Of a DNA stretch of 12,039 nt, positions 6,340 through 12,039 are shown piece after piece (positions within the stretch are counted from its first letter, which is position 1; every line of letters starts with the position of its first letter). This stretch comes from an uncultured Collinsella sp. (GTDB taxonomy: Bacteria; Actinomycetota; Coriobacteriia; Coriobacteriales; Coriobacteriaceae): assembly GCA_902463875.1 (NCBI GenBank), contig CABQHR010000035.1:1-12039 (forward strand), given 5' to 3'. The notes beneath the pieces are model-generated. The model made no database searches. It was not told the DNA's origin and saw only the letters and a program-made list of their open reading frames with translations. Made by a program: the position numbers and the translations under genes.

Positions 6340-6371
6340 GCCGCGAGCGCTCTCTCACCTTCGCTCGCGGC
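6340..6371 (+). other. Strong GC hairpin in the thiolase operon leader
   Basis: GCCGCGAGCG (6340-6349) pairs perfectly with CGCTCGCGGC (6362-6371) across a 12-nt pyrimidine-rich loop. No T-run follows, so it is not a simple terminator. It lies about 75 bp before the start codon and may be a 5'-UTR structure or a protein-binding site. Confidence 0.5.
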
Positions 6372-6398
6372 CGGACTGCGCCATCACTCCGTACACCC

Positions 6399-6417
6399 TC
6401 ACATGATTAGGATGTGA
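6399..6417. promoter_or_regulatory. Inverted repeat TCACAT-N7-ATGTGA near the thiolase start
   Basis: TCACAT (6399-6404) and ATGTGA (6412-6417) are perfect 6-bp arms 7 bp apart. The spacing and size would suit a dimeric regulator, and the position near the gene start would suit repression. No factor is identified. Confidence 0.35.
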
Positions 6418-6435
6418 TATTCAGTGGTTACGCTC

Positions 6436-6441
6436 GGAAAG
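6436..6441 (+). promoter_or_regulatory. Ribosome binding site deciding the thiolase start
   Basis: GGAAAG lies just before ATG 6445, whose product begins at the conserved family N-terminus. The alternative GTG 6424 has AGGA at 6409-6412, a wider spacing of 11 bp. Confidence 0.45.
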
Positions 6442-6444
6442 AAC

Positions 6445-7710
6445 ATGCGCAGCGTCTCGATTGTAGGCGTAGGCTGCACCCCGTTCAAGGATTTTGAGGA
6501 GCATCCCGAGACCCAGGGCATTGGCGAGGGCGAGGCGTTTGGCTATGCTGCCCTCGAGGCAATTGCCGATGCCGGTCTTGAGCCCCGCGATATCGACTTT
6601 TTCTACCACGGCAGCGCCAATCCGTATCTTGTTGGCGATTGCATTACCCCCAACATGCAGGTTGCCGATTGGTTCGGCGTTCGCGCCAAGGGTTCCGTCC
6701 ATCATTCCGAGGCTTGCTGCACGGGCTACGTCGCCCTTGAGCAGGCCGTGATGGCAGTCGCCTCCGGTGCCTACGATGTCGTCCTTACGGGTGCCTGCGA
6801 TTTGGCTTCGACTCTTCCCGTTGAGCACATGCCCTCCCATATTCGTCAGGACTTTACGCTCGACGTCATGATTCCCTCGCTCGATAAGATCTATGACCGC
6901 GCGTATGGTCGCCCGCTCGATGGCGCCTTTGGCGTGTCGTTCGACAACTGGATCAACGAGTATTCGATGCAGTACGACCTTACCGCCGATCAGATCGATG
7001 ACGCCCTGAACGGCCTTACCAAGAGCCTTCGCCGCGGCGCCGTCCTGAATCCCCTTGCGTGGTATGAGACCACGGTCGAGGAGGATGCGAAGGCAGCTGG
7101 GTTCGATACCGCCGACGAGTATCTCAAGAGCATGTATAACCCGCGCGTTACGCAGTACCTGCGCGTTACCGGCTTCGAGAAGAAGTGCGACGGTGCCGCG
7201 GCTGTTGTCGTGATGCCCACGGAGAAGGCCAAGGCCATGGGTGTCCCGTATGCACCTATCGAGGTTCTGGGCACGGGCGCCTCTGCCGTCGAGGCCGGTC
7301 TGCTTCACAATGAGCACTGGGCTACCGAGCTTGCCGCCAAGCAGGTCTACGACCTTACCGGCGTGAGCCCCGACGAGATCGACCTGTTCATGTGCAATGA
7401 CTTCTTCCTGGCTTCCGAGATCGTCTCGGCCGAGGAGTGCGGCTATATTCCGCGCGGCGAGGCTTGGAAGTATGCGATCGATGGCCGCACCGCTTTTGAC
7501 GGTGATAAGCCCATCAACCCGCACGGTGGCCGTTGCAACTTCGGCCATGCTCATGGCGCATCCGGCATCGCTGATATCGTCGAGGCCGTTAAGCAAATGC
7601 GTGGCGTCGCCGGTGCAACCCAGATGAAGAAGGTTCCCGAGACGGCCTTCCTGCGCGGTTTCGGCGGTTCTCAGAACGTGCGCTGCCAGATCCTTCGTAC
7701 CGTCGCCTAA
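6445..7710 (+). CDS. SCP2-type thiolase / acyl-CoA acetyltransferase-like enzyme
   Basis: The 421-residue protein has the thiolase fold of the SCP-x/SCP2 branch. The start MRSVSIVGVG matches that family and supports ATG 6445; GTG 6424 would add seven residues. The nucleophile lies in EACCTG, where Cys91 aligns with the catalytic Cys of the usual CASG motif. The C-terminal active site N358-P-H-G-G...G367-H368-A-H-G-A-S-G keeps the conserved His, with Ala in place of the usual Pro after it. Such enzymes make or break carbon-carbon bonds in acyl-thioesters. This branch works with a DUF35 partner in archaeal acetoacetyl-CoA/HMG-CoA synthesis, in PhlC/PhlB C-acylation and as Ltp2/ChsH2 in steroid side-chain retro-aldol cleavage. 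A DUF35 gene follows directly, so a complex is likely. Direction and substrate are unknown. Confidence 0.88.
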   Translation: MRSVSIVGVGCTPFKDFEEHPETQGIGEGEAFGYAALEAIADAGLEPRDIDFFYHGSANPYLVGDCITPNMQVADWFGVRAKGSVHHSEACCTGYVALEQAVMAVASGAYDVVLTGACDLASTLPVEHMPSHIRQDFTLDVMIPSLDKIYDRAYGRPLDGAFGVSFDNWINEYSMQYDLTADQIDDALNGLTKSLRRGAVLNPLAWYETTVEEDAKAAGFDTADEYLKSMYNPRVTQYLRVTGFEKKCDGAAAVVVMPTEKAKAMGVPYAPIEVLGTGASAVEAGLLHNEHWATELAAKQVYDLTGVSPDEIDLFMCNDFFLASEIVSAEECGYIPRGEAWKYAIDGRTAFDGDKPINPHGGRCNFGHAHGASGIADIVEAVKQMRGVAGATQMKKVPETAFLRGFGGSQNVRCQILRTVA

Positions 7711-7748
7711 GCGACCGCGGTTTTCGATTTCCCATAAGGAGTATTCTC

Positions 7749-8171
7749 ATGCAACTCAAAGATATGGAGCCCGTGGTCAAGAAGTTCTACACGGGTCTTG
7801 AAGAGGGCATCTATTGGGCACGTCAGTGCCCCGAGTGCGGAGCCGTCGAGTTTCCGCCCCACCTTGCCTGCAATGCCTGCGGCTACCACAAGACCGATTG
7901 GGTTCAGGTTTCCGGTCACGGCCATCTGATCGATTTTACCCTGCCTGGTCCGCAGAACGACAAGCCCTACCTCAAGGAGTATGGCAAGTACGCCTACGGC
8001 GCCGTCGATATCGACGAGGGCTCTCAGTACACCTACGTCATCTACGGCATAACCAAGAAGAAGGCCCCCGAGATCCGCGCCAAGCTCATGGCGGGCGAGA
8101 CCGTTGGCGTCCATGCCAAGGTCATCGACCGACCGGGTTACAAAGAGCTCACGTTTGAGCTTGACGACTAG
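7749..8171 (+). CDS. DUF35 OB-fold protein with zinc ribbon (thiolase partner)
   Basis: The 140-residue protein has the DUF35 layout: an N-terminal helix, a rubredoxin-like zinc ribbon with Cys27, Cys30, Cys41 and Cys44 (CPEC...CNAC), then an OB-fold of about residues 50-138. In solved thiolase-DUF35 complexes the OB-fold protein bridges thiolase subunits and helps hold or channel the acyl-CoA pantetheine arm. The ribosome site AAGGAG (7736-7741) is 7 bp before ATG 7749. It follows the thiolase by 38 bp, so both are almost surely co-transcribed. All four zinc ligands are intact. It probably has no catalysis of its own and sets substrate access for the thiolase. Confidence 0.88.
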   Translation: MQLKDMEPVVKKFYTGLEEGIYWARQCPECGAVEFPPHLACNACGYHKTDWVQVSGHGHLIDFTLPGPQNDKPYLKEYGKYAYGAVDIDEGSQYTYVIYGITKKKAPEIRAKLMAGETVGVHAKVIDRPGYKELTFELDD

Positions 8172-8206
8172 GCTTTCACCCTTTTAACAATTCGATTCCT
8201 CTCTTA

Positions 8207-8256
8207 GGCCACGGCGGGATCCATGTCTCCAGCCCGCCGTGGCCACCCCTCTTTTT
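8207..8256 (+). terminator. Intra-operon hairpin with T-run, between DUF35 and ACP genes
   Basis: GGCCACGGCGGG (8207-8218) pairs perfectly with CCCGCCGTGGCC (8233-8244) across a 14-nt loop. A T-run (8252-8256) follows 7 nt after the stem. The stem is very stable, but the gap to the T-run is long. It may act as a partial terminator or as an mRNA-stabilising structure that sets a ratio between the thiolase part and the ACP-Pta-Buk part. Confidence 0.6.
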
Positions 8257-8275
8257 ATCTTAGAAAGGCACCATC

Positions 8276-8509
8276 ATGAACGAAGAACTCACTCAGCAGA
8301 TCTGCGATTTTGCCAAGTCCGCTTACAACTATGACGGCGATGTGACTCCCGAGACGACGTTTGAGACCCTGGGCAAGGGCTCGATGAAGATGATCGCACT
8401 GACCTCCATGATCGAGAACGAGCTCGATGCCGAGGTCCCCGTTCGCGAGGTTATGGTCATGAAGACCGTCGGCGAGCTTATCGAGCGCACTGCCGAAGAG
8501 ATGGAGTAG
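8276..8509 (+). CDS. Small acyl carrier protein with atypical modification motif
   Basis: The 77-residue acidic protein aligns along its whole length with acyl carrier proteins: helix 1 at about 3-17, the FETLG turn (29-33), the modification site, then helix II ending in IENEL and a C-terminal VGELIE helix. Ser36 sits exactly where the phosphopantetheine serine should be, but the usual D-S-L reads G35-S36-M37. The Asp replaced here normally helps PPTase recognition, so this is a divergent, probably dedicated carrier. AAAGG (8264-8268) lies 7 bp before ATG 8276. The next gene begins 5 bp after its stop, indicating translational coupling to the acyltransferase. An acyl chain carried here could be the substrate of the thiolase or of the phosphotransacylase. 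The fatty-acid ACP role is less likely because no fab genes are near. Confidence 0.85.
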   Translation: MNEELTQQICDFAKSAYNYDGDVTPETTFETLGKGSMKMIALTSMIENELDAEVPVREVMVMKTVGELIERTAEEME

Positions 8510-8514
8510 CTGCC

Positions 8515-9522
8515 ATGGACCTGATGCAGACCCTGCGCGAGCAGGCTGCCGCCAAGCCTATGCGCGTTGCTTTTCCCGAGGGCGAAAACGAGACCATGAT
8601 GCAGGCGGTCGCAAAGATCGCCGCCGAGCATCTTGCCGAATGCGTGCTGGTCGGCGACGGCAGTAAGCTCAAGGAGCTTGCCGACGAGCGTGGTATCTCC
8701 CTTGACGGCATCGAGATTGTCGATGTGACCGACGAGGAGGCGAACGCTGCCTGCTGCGAGCGCTACCTTTCGCATCCGGATTGCAAGTTTAAGCCCAAGG
8801 GCGCCGCGCGCCGTATGACGCGTCCGCTTGAGCGCGCCCTGATTTTGCAGGTGCTCGGCGATGTCGACGTAATGTTCGCCGGCATCGATAACGCCACGGG
8901 CGACATCATCCTGGCGGGTCAGACCATCGTCGGCCTTGCCGACGGGGTGGACATCGTGAGCTCGTGCGGTATCGCCGACATTCCCAACTGGAACGGCGGC
9001 GAAGGCGGCCTTTTGGCTTTTGGCGATTCCGCCGTTTGCGTTGACCCCACGAGCGAGGAGCTTGCCTCGGTCGCGATTTCGTCGAGCGAAACGGTGCGCT
9101 CGCTGACCGGATGGGATATCCGTTGCGCGCTGCTTTCGCATTCGACTGACGGCTCGATGGATAACGAGCTCGTCGACAAAGTACGCCGCGCTCGCGAGAT
9201 TGCCAACGATCGCCGTCCCGACCTTGCCATCGACGGCGAGTTCCAGTTTGATTCGGCGATTAACCCCAAGGTTGCGGCCAAGAAGGTTCATCGCGAGTCT
9301 GCTGTTGCGGGACAGGCCAATGTGGTCATCTGGCCCGATATCAACGTGGGCAATATCGGCGTCAAGATCATCCAGAACCTGACTGGCGCCAATGCTTACG
9401 GCCCCATGCTTCAGGGCTTCAAGAAGATCGTGTGTGATTGCTCGCGCTCTGCGCCCGTCGACGAGATCGTCGGCAACGTGGTGATGAGCTGCGTGCGCGC
9501 CCAGGCGCTTAAGGAGGCCTAA
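8515..9522 (+). CDS. Phosphate acyltransferase (Pta/Ptb family)
   Basis: The 335-residue enzyme should convert acyl-CoA (or acyl-ACP) plus phosphate to acyl-phosphate. It has the family N-terminus VAFPEGEN (18-25), DGEFQFDSAINP, WPDINVGNIG starting at Trp273, and C-terminal Ser310-Arg311 matching the catalytic Ser-Arg of phosphotransacetylases. Length is like single-domain Pta. Overall motifs look closer to Pta than to classic Ptb, yet it is paired with a butyrate-kinase-type gene, so a chain longer than acetyl is possible. GGAG (8503-8506) in the end of the ACP gene serves as its ribosome site. The kinase gene follows after 3 bp, so expression is tightly coupled. Substrate length cannot be read from the sequence. 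Confidence 0.88.
   Translation: MDLMQTLREQAAAKPMRVAFPEGENETMMQAVAKIAAEHLAECVLVGDGSKLKELADERGISLDGIEIVDVTDEEANAACCERYLSHPDCKFKPKGAARRMTRPLERALILQVLGDVDVMFAGIDNATGDIILAGQTIVGLADGVDIVSSCGIADIPNWNGGEGGLLAFGDSAVCVDPTSEELASVAISSSETVRSLTGWDIRCALLSHSTDGSMDNELVDKVRRAREIANDRRPDLAIDGEFQFDSAINPKVAAKKVHRESAVAGQANVVIWPDINVGNIGVKIIQNLTGANAYGPMLQGFKKIVCDCSRSAPVDEIVGNVVMSCVRAQALKEA
9511..9517 (+). promoter_or_regulatory. Ribosome binding site inside the end of the acyltransferase gene
   Basis: AAGGAGG lies in the last codons of the phosphate acyltransferase gene, 8 bp before ATG 9526. The overlap implies coupled translation of acyltransferase and kinase. Confidence 0.7.
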
Positions 9523-9525
9523 GGT

Positions 9526-10638
9526 ATGTCCGATAAAAAGACTCCCTGGCGCATCCTGGTAATCAACCCGGGTTCCACTTCCACGAAGGTGGGCGTTTTT
9601 GAGGGTGATGAGTGCAAGCTCAGCAAGAACGTCGCGCACGATGCGAAGGACCTCGCCCAGTTCGATGGGGTTTCGGCTCAGATGCCGTATCGCTGCGATC
9701 TGATTCTTGGAGCACTGGGGGAGGCGGGTCTGAAGCTCGAGGACTTTGATGCATTTGTCGGTCGCGGCGGCGGCTTGCTTTCGCTGCCCGGCGGCACGTA
9801 TGCCATCAATGAGGTCATGCTCGAGCATGCCCGCGTCGGTGCGAACGGCATTCAGCACCCGGCGCAGTTGGGTCCCCAGATTGCCCACGAATTTGCCGTG
9901 AAATGTGGCAAGCCCGCCTTTGTGGTGAATCCTCCCGATACCGACGAGCTGTGCGACCTCGCACGTATGACAGGCATTAAGGGCGTGTATCGAAACGTGC
10001 ACCTGCACGCCCTTAATCTCAAAGAGACTGCCATTCGCCACGCGGCAAAGCTCGGTCGTGCATATGACGAATGCAACTTTATTGTCTGTCATATCGGCGG
10101 TGGCATTTCGATTTCTGCCCACCTTAAGGGCAAGATGGTCGACGGCAACGACATCGTCGGCGGCGAAGGTCCCATGGCACCGACGCGCTGTGGCTCGGTC
10201 CCCGCGATCGAGGTCGCGAAGTACACCGCGGAACACGGCCTTGATGTCGCTCGCGCCCATTGCATGAAGACCGGCGGTTTTGTCGATCTTTTGGGTACGT
10301 CCGATGCCATCGAGGTGTGCGACCGCGCCGCCGCGGGCGATGAGGCCGCGGCTCGCGCCTGGGATGCGATGGTTTACCAAATCTGCAAGTGGATTGGCGA
10401 GATGGCCTGTGTGCTGAAGGGCGACGTCGACGGCATCTTGCTCGGAGGCGGCATGGTCCACAGCAAAGAGCTCGTTGCCTCGATTGAGGAATGCTGCTCT
10501 TGGATCGCCCCCGTGTCGGCTTATCCCGGTGAGTTTGAACTTGAGGCGATGGCGTCTGGCGCCTGCCGCGTGCTCGATGGTGTCGAGAAAGCGCTCGTGT
10601 ACAGCGGAGAGCCCGTGTTCACCGGATTCAACGACTAA
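9526..10638 (+). CDS. buk: Butyrate kinase-family acyl kinase
   Basis: The 370-residue protein belongs to the ASKHA acetate/butyrate kinase family, in the Buk branch. It has the phosphate-binding NPGSTSTK (14-21), GRGGGLLSLPGGTY, a substrate-side stretch with GANGIQHPAQLG, the HIGGGIS adenosine motif (His189, Gly191-193), and a C-terminal YPGEFELEA/ALVY segment typical of Buk. It should make ATP and a carboxylate from acyl-phosphate, or run in reverse to activate a fatty acid. With the upstream phosphate acyltransferase it forms an energy-conserving pair. Members of this branch act on butyrate, isobutyrate and other branched or medium chains, so the name gives the family rather than proven substrate. 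The length fits, and all motifs are intact. Confidence 0.92.
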   Translation: MSDKKTPWRILVINPGSTSTKVGVFEGDECKLSKNVAHDAKDLAQFDGVSAQMPYRCDLILGALGEAGLKLEDFDAFVGRGGGLLSLPGGTYAINEVMLEHARVGANGIQHPAQLGPQIAHEFAVKCGKPAFVVNPPDTDELCDLARMTGIKGVYRNVHLHALNLKETAIRHAAKLGRAYDECNFIVCHIGGGISISAHLKGKMVDGNDIVGGEGPMAPTRCGSVPAIEVAKYTAEHGLDVARAHCMKTGGFVDLLGTSDAIEVCDRAAAGDEAAARAWDAMVYQICKWIGEMACVLKGDVDGILLGGGMVHSKELVASIEECCSWIAPVSAYPGEFELEAMASGACRVLDGVEKALVYSGEPVFTGFND

Positions 10639-10651
10639 TAGTGCTGTGTTT

Positions 10652-10694
10652 GGGGCGGCCGCTGGTGATATCTGGCCGCTCCGACCCTTTTCTT
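10652..10694 (+). terminator. Hairpin between kinase and transporter genes
   Basis: GGGGCGGCC (10652-10660) pairs with GGCCGCTCC (10674-10682), nine pairs with one G-T, around a 13-nt loop, then a pyrimidine-rich CTTTTCTTT tail. It may be a partial terminator or attenuator upstream of the transporter gene. Confidence 0.55.
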
Positions 10695-10712
10695 TAAGTG
10701 TAAGGATGGATC

Positions 10713-11912
10713 ATGGATAAAACCAAGATCAAATACCTGGTGGGCATTTATGCTGCCGCCATGTGCATTATGGGCATGTTGGTGCCCGTCCCCATCGTAG
10801 CCTCTGTCGCGGCGGCGTTTCCCAACGAGAACATCGCTGCCGTTCAGATGATCATCGGCATCATTCCGTTGATGATGGCGCTGTCCGCCATGCTCGTCTC
10901 TTCACAGCTTGCCTCTCGCGTGTCCAAGAAGAAGACGACGCTCGTCGGTCACATTATCGTGATGCTGGCAGGCGCCTCGGTGCTGGTGTTCCACGACTCG
11001 CTCGGCCAGGTCTTAGCGGCTTCTGCTGTCATGGGCCTTGGTCTTGGTGCCGTCCAGAACTCGACCGACGCCTTGATCGCCGACTATTTTGGTGGCAAGC
11101 AGCGTTCGTTTGTCATGGGCATCTACTCCACTTTTGTTGCACTGGGCGGCATTATCTGGACGATGGTTTCCGGCATCTTGGGTTCTGCCGAGTGGTTCCA
11201 CAGCTATGCGGCGTACTTCATCATGCTCATTTTCATCGTGATCGAGGCTGTTTGCCTTCCCGAGGGTCATCTTGAACCCAAACGCAAGGTCAACGTGTTT
11301 GCCAATATGCCTAAAGAGGTCGCGATTATCACGCTCATGAGCTTTGTGTTCGTACTCACGTTCCAGCTCTTCAGCTCCAACGTCTCGCTGCTTGTTGTGG
11401 GTCGCGGCTTTGGCGGTACCGTAGAGGCCGGTCTTGCCTCTACCGTTATGACCGTTGCCGGTATTGCGGCCGGCCTTTTGGTCGGTCCGCTGTTTGCCAA
11501 GTTCAAGAACCTGGCTATGCCGATCGCGTGGGGCGTGACGCTCGTTGGCCTGGGCCTGACGCTGGTTGCACCCGCCTTTATGGTGTTGTGCGCTGCAGGC
11601 TTTGTCGTTGCGCTGGGCAAGGAGACCTACGTGCCGCTGGAGGGCAATTTTGCTGCCGGCAACTCTGCCCCCGAGGGGCGTGCGTTTAACCTTGCCATTG
11701 GCATGGCCGGCATCAACTTTGGCATGGCACTGTCTCCCATTGTGTTTGAGGCCGTGACGTCGCCGTTTGGTGCGACGATTGACCAGAAGTTCATCGCCGG
11801 CATGATCGTCTGTGCGGCTTGTGTCGTCTTTGGCGCCATTAAGTATCGCAAGCTCACCCCGGCCCAGCTTGCCGAGGCCGAGAAGATGGCTGCCGGCGGC
11901 GAGGCGGAGTAG
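10713..11912 (+). CDS. Major facilitator superfamily (MFS) transporter
   Basis: The 399-residue protein is highly hydrophobic with about 12 membrane helices in two groups of six. The first spans about 8-32. A basic loop at 66-76 (ASRVSKKKTT) stands where the MFS helix 2-3 signature lies, though the DR-x-GRR core is weak. A central cytoplasmic loop falls at about 183-202, and the tail is short and acidic. AAGGAT (10702-10707) precedes ATG 10713. It ends the thiolase-ACP-Pta-Buk cluster and probably imports the pathway's precursor or exports its carboxylate product. Nothing in the sequence fixes its substrate or direction. The 74-bp gap with a hairpin could give it separate expression control. 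Confidence 0.87.
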   Translation: MDKTKIKYLVGIYAAAMCIMGMLVPVPIVASVAAAFPNENIAAVQMIIGIIPLMMALSAMLVSSQLASRVSKKKTTLVGHIIVMLAGASVLVFHDSLGQVLAASAVMGLGLGAVQNSTDALIADYFGGKQRSFVMGIYSTFVALGGIIWTMVSGILGSAEWFHSYAAYFIMLIFIVIEAVCLPEGHLEPKRKVNVFANMPKEVAIITLMSFVFVLTFQLFSSNVSLLVVGRGFGGTVEAGLASTVMTVAGIAAGLLVGPLFAKFKNLAMPIAWGVTLVGLGLTLVAPAFMVLCAAGFVVALGKETYVPLEGNFAAGNSAPEGRAFNLAIGMAGINFGMALSPIVFEAVTSPFGATIDQKFIAGMIVCAACVVFGAIKYRKLTPAQLAEAEKMAAGGEAE

Positions 11913-11952
11913 CCGCTCGAGTAGTTGCTTTGCCGCACATCATGGTTTATCG

Positions 11953-11986
11953 GGGCCGCCGACATATGCCGGCGGCCCTCTCTTTT
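11953..11986 (+). terminator. Intrinsic terminator after the MFS gene
   Basis: GGGCCGCCG (11953-11961) pairs perfectly with CGGCGGCCC (11970-11978) across an 8-nt loop, followed by TCTCTTTT. It is the likely end of the thiolase operon. Confidence 0.85.
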
Positions 11987-12039
11987 AAAGGCTTTAGCCT
12001 GTGCGGGGCGCGCGGCGCGCCGCATCAGAAACCACCCGC

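Larger units (their letters stand above)
6102..6444. other. Leader/intergenic region upstream of the thiolase operon
   Basis: About 340 bp carry no supported gene but are rich in structure: a hairpin at 6213-6243, an overlapping alternative hairpin at 6231-6257, a 10-bp GC hairpin at 6340-6371 and an inverted repeat at 6399-6417. The first 100 bp are more AT-rich than the flanking genes. A weak promoter-like pair, TTTAAG (6172-6177) and TATTTG (6195-6200) with a 17-bp gap, is possible but unproven. Confidence 0.5.

Noticed and set aside
6421..7596. A 391-codon minus-strand frame opposite the thiolase
   Set aside because: It is an antisense shadow of an intact thiolase, with no ribosome site and no domain.
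8329..10461. A 710-codon open frame on the minus strand opposite the ACP, acyltransferase and kinase genes
   Set aside because: It has no recognisable domains and runs opposite three genes with full family motifs. Codon bias of the + strand genes leaves few stops in this frame.
12006..12020. GGCGCGC-G-GCGCGCC palindrome near the window end
   Set aside because: Short, GC-only symmetry without T-run or known context; the window ends too soon to judge.
1..12039. CRISPR arrays, insertion sequences, prophage genes
   Set aside because: No regularly spaced repeats, transposase, integrase or phage motifs were seen on either strand.

Overview
The window looks like a chromosomal piece of a moderately GC-rich Gram-positive gut anaerobe. 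A Coriobacteriia/Collinsella-like actinobacterium is my best guess. It rests on GC- and C-ending codon preference, frequent GTG/TTG start candidates, encoded CCA ends on all tRNAs, an RsbU/RsbW-type signalling pair and an anaerobic acyl-phosphate energy module. The assignment comes from reading the sequence, not from a search. All genes that I accept lie on the + strand.

Region 1 (1-1898) holds a partner-switching signalling pair: a 5'-truncated SpoIIE/PP2C phosphatase, followed by one polypeptide that fuses a STAS antagonist domain to an RsbW-like anti-sigma kinase domain. Region 2 (about 1940-4714) is a tRNA region: Gly(GCC)-Cys(GCA)-Gly(GCC) with a terminator-like hairpin after each tRNA, then a GH13 alpha-glucosidase preceded by about 300 bp of structured non-coding DNA, then a third identical tRNA-Gly(GCC) with tRNA-Val(GAC). 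The two tRNA transcription units share a promoter with an A/T-palindromic element just upstream of the -35 box. Region 3 (4715-6101) is a two-gene unit: an Sfp-type 4'-phosphopantetheinyl transferase and a TetR-family regulator.

Region 4 (6102-11986) is the most interesting part. A roughly 340-bp leader with several inverted repeats precedes a SCP2-type thiolase, a DUF35 zinc-ribbon/OB-fold protein, a very small acyl carrier protein with an atypical G-S-M modification motif, a Pta-family phosphate acyltransferase, a butyrate-kinase-family kinase and an MFS transporter. A strong terminator closes the cluster. The thiolase-DUF35 pair resembles complexes known from archaeal mevalonate synthesis, PhlC/PhlB C-acylation and steroid side-chain Ltp2/ChsH2. 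Pta plus Buk is a classic route from acyl-thioester to acyl-phosphate to carboxylate plus ATP. Together with the upstream PPTase and TetR, this suggests a regulated, ACP-assisted pathway that makes or cleaves a carbon-carbon bond in an acyl substrate, conserves energy through acyl-phosphate and moves the acid or its precursor across the membrane. The substrate cannot be read from the sequence, and I know of no described system with exactly this gene set.
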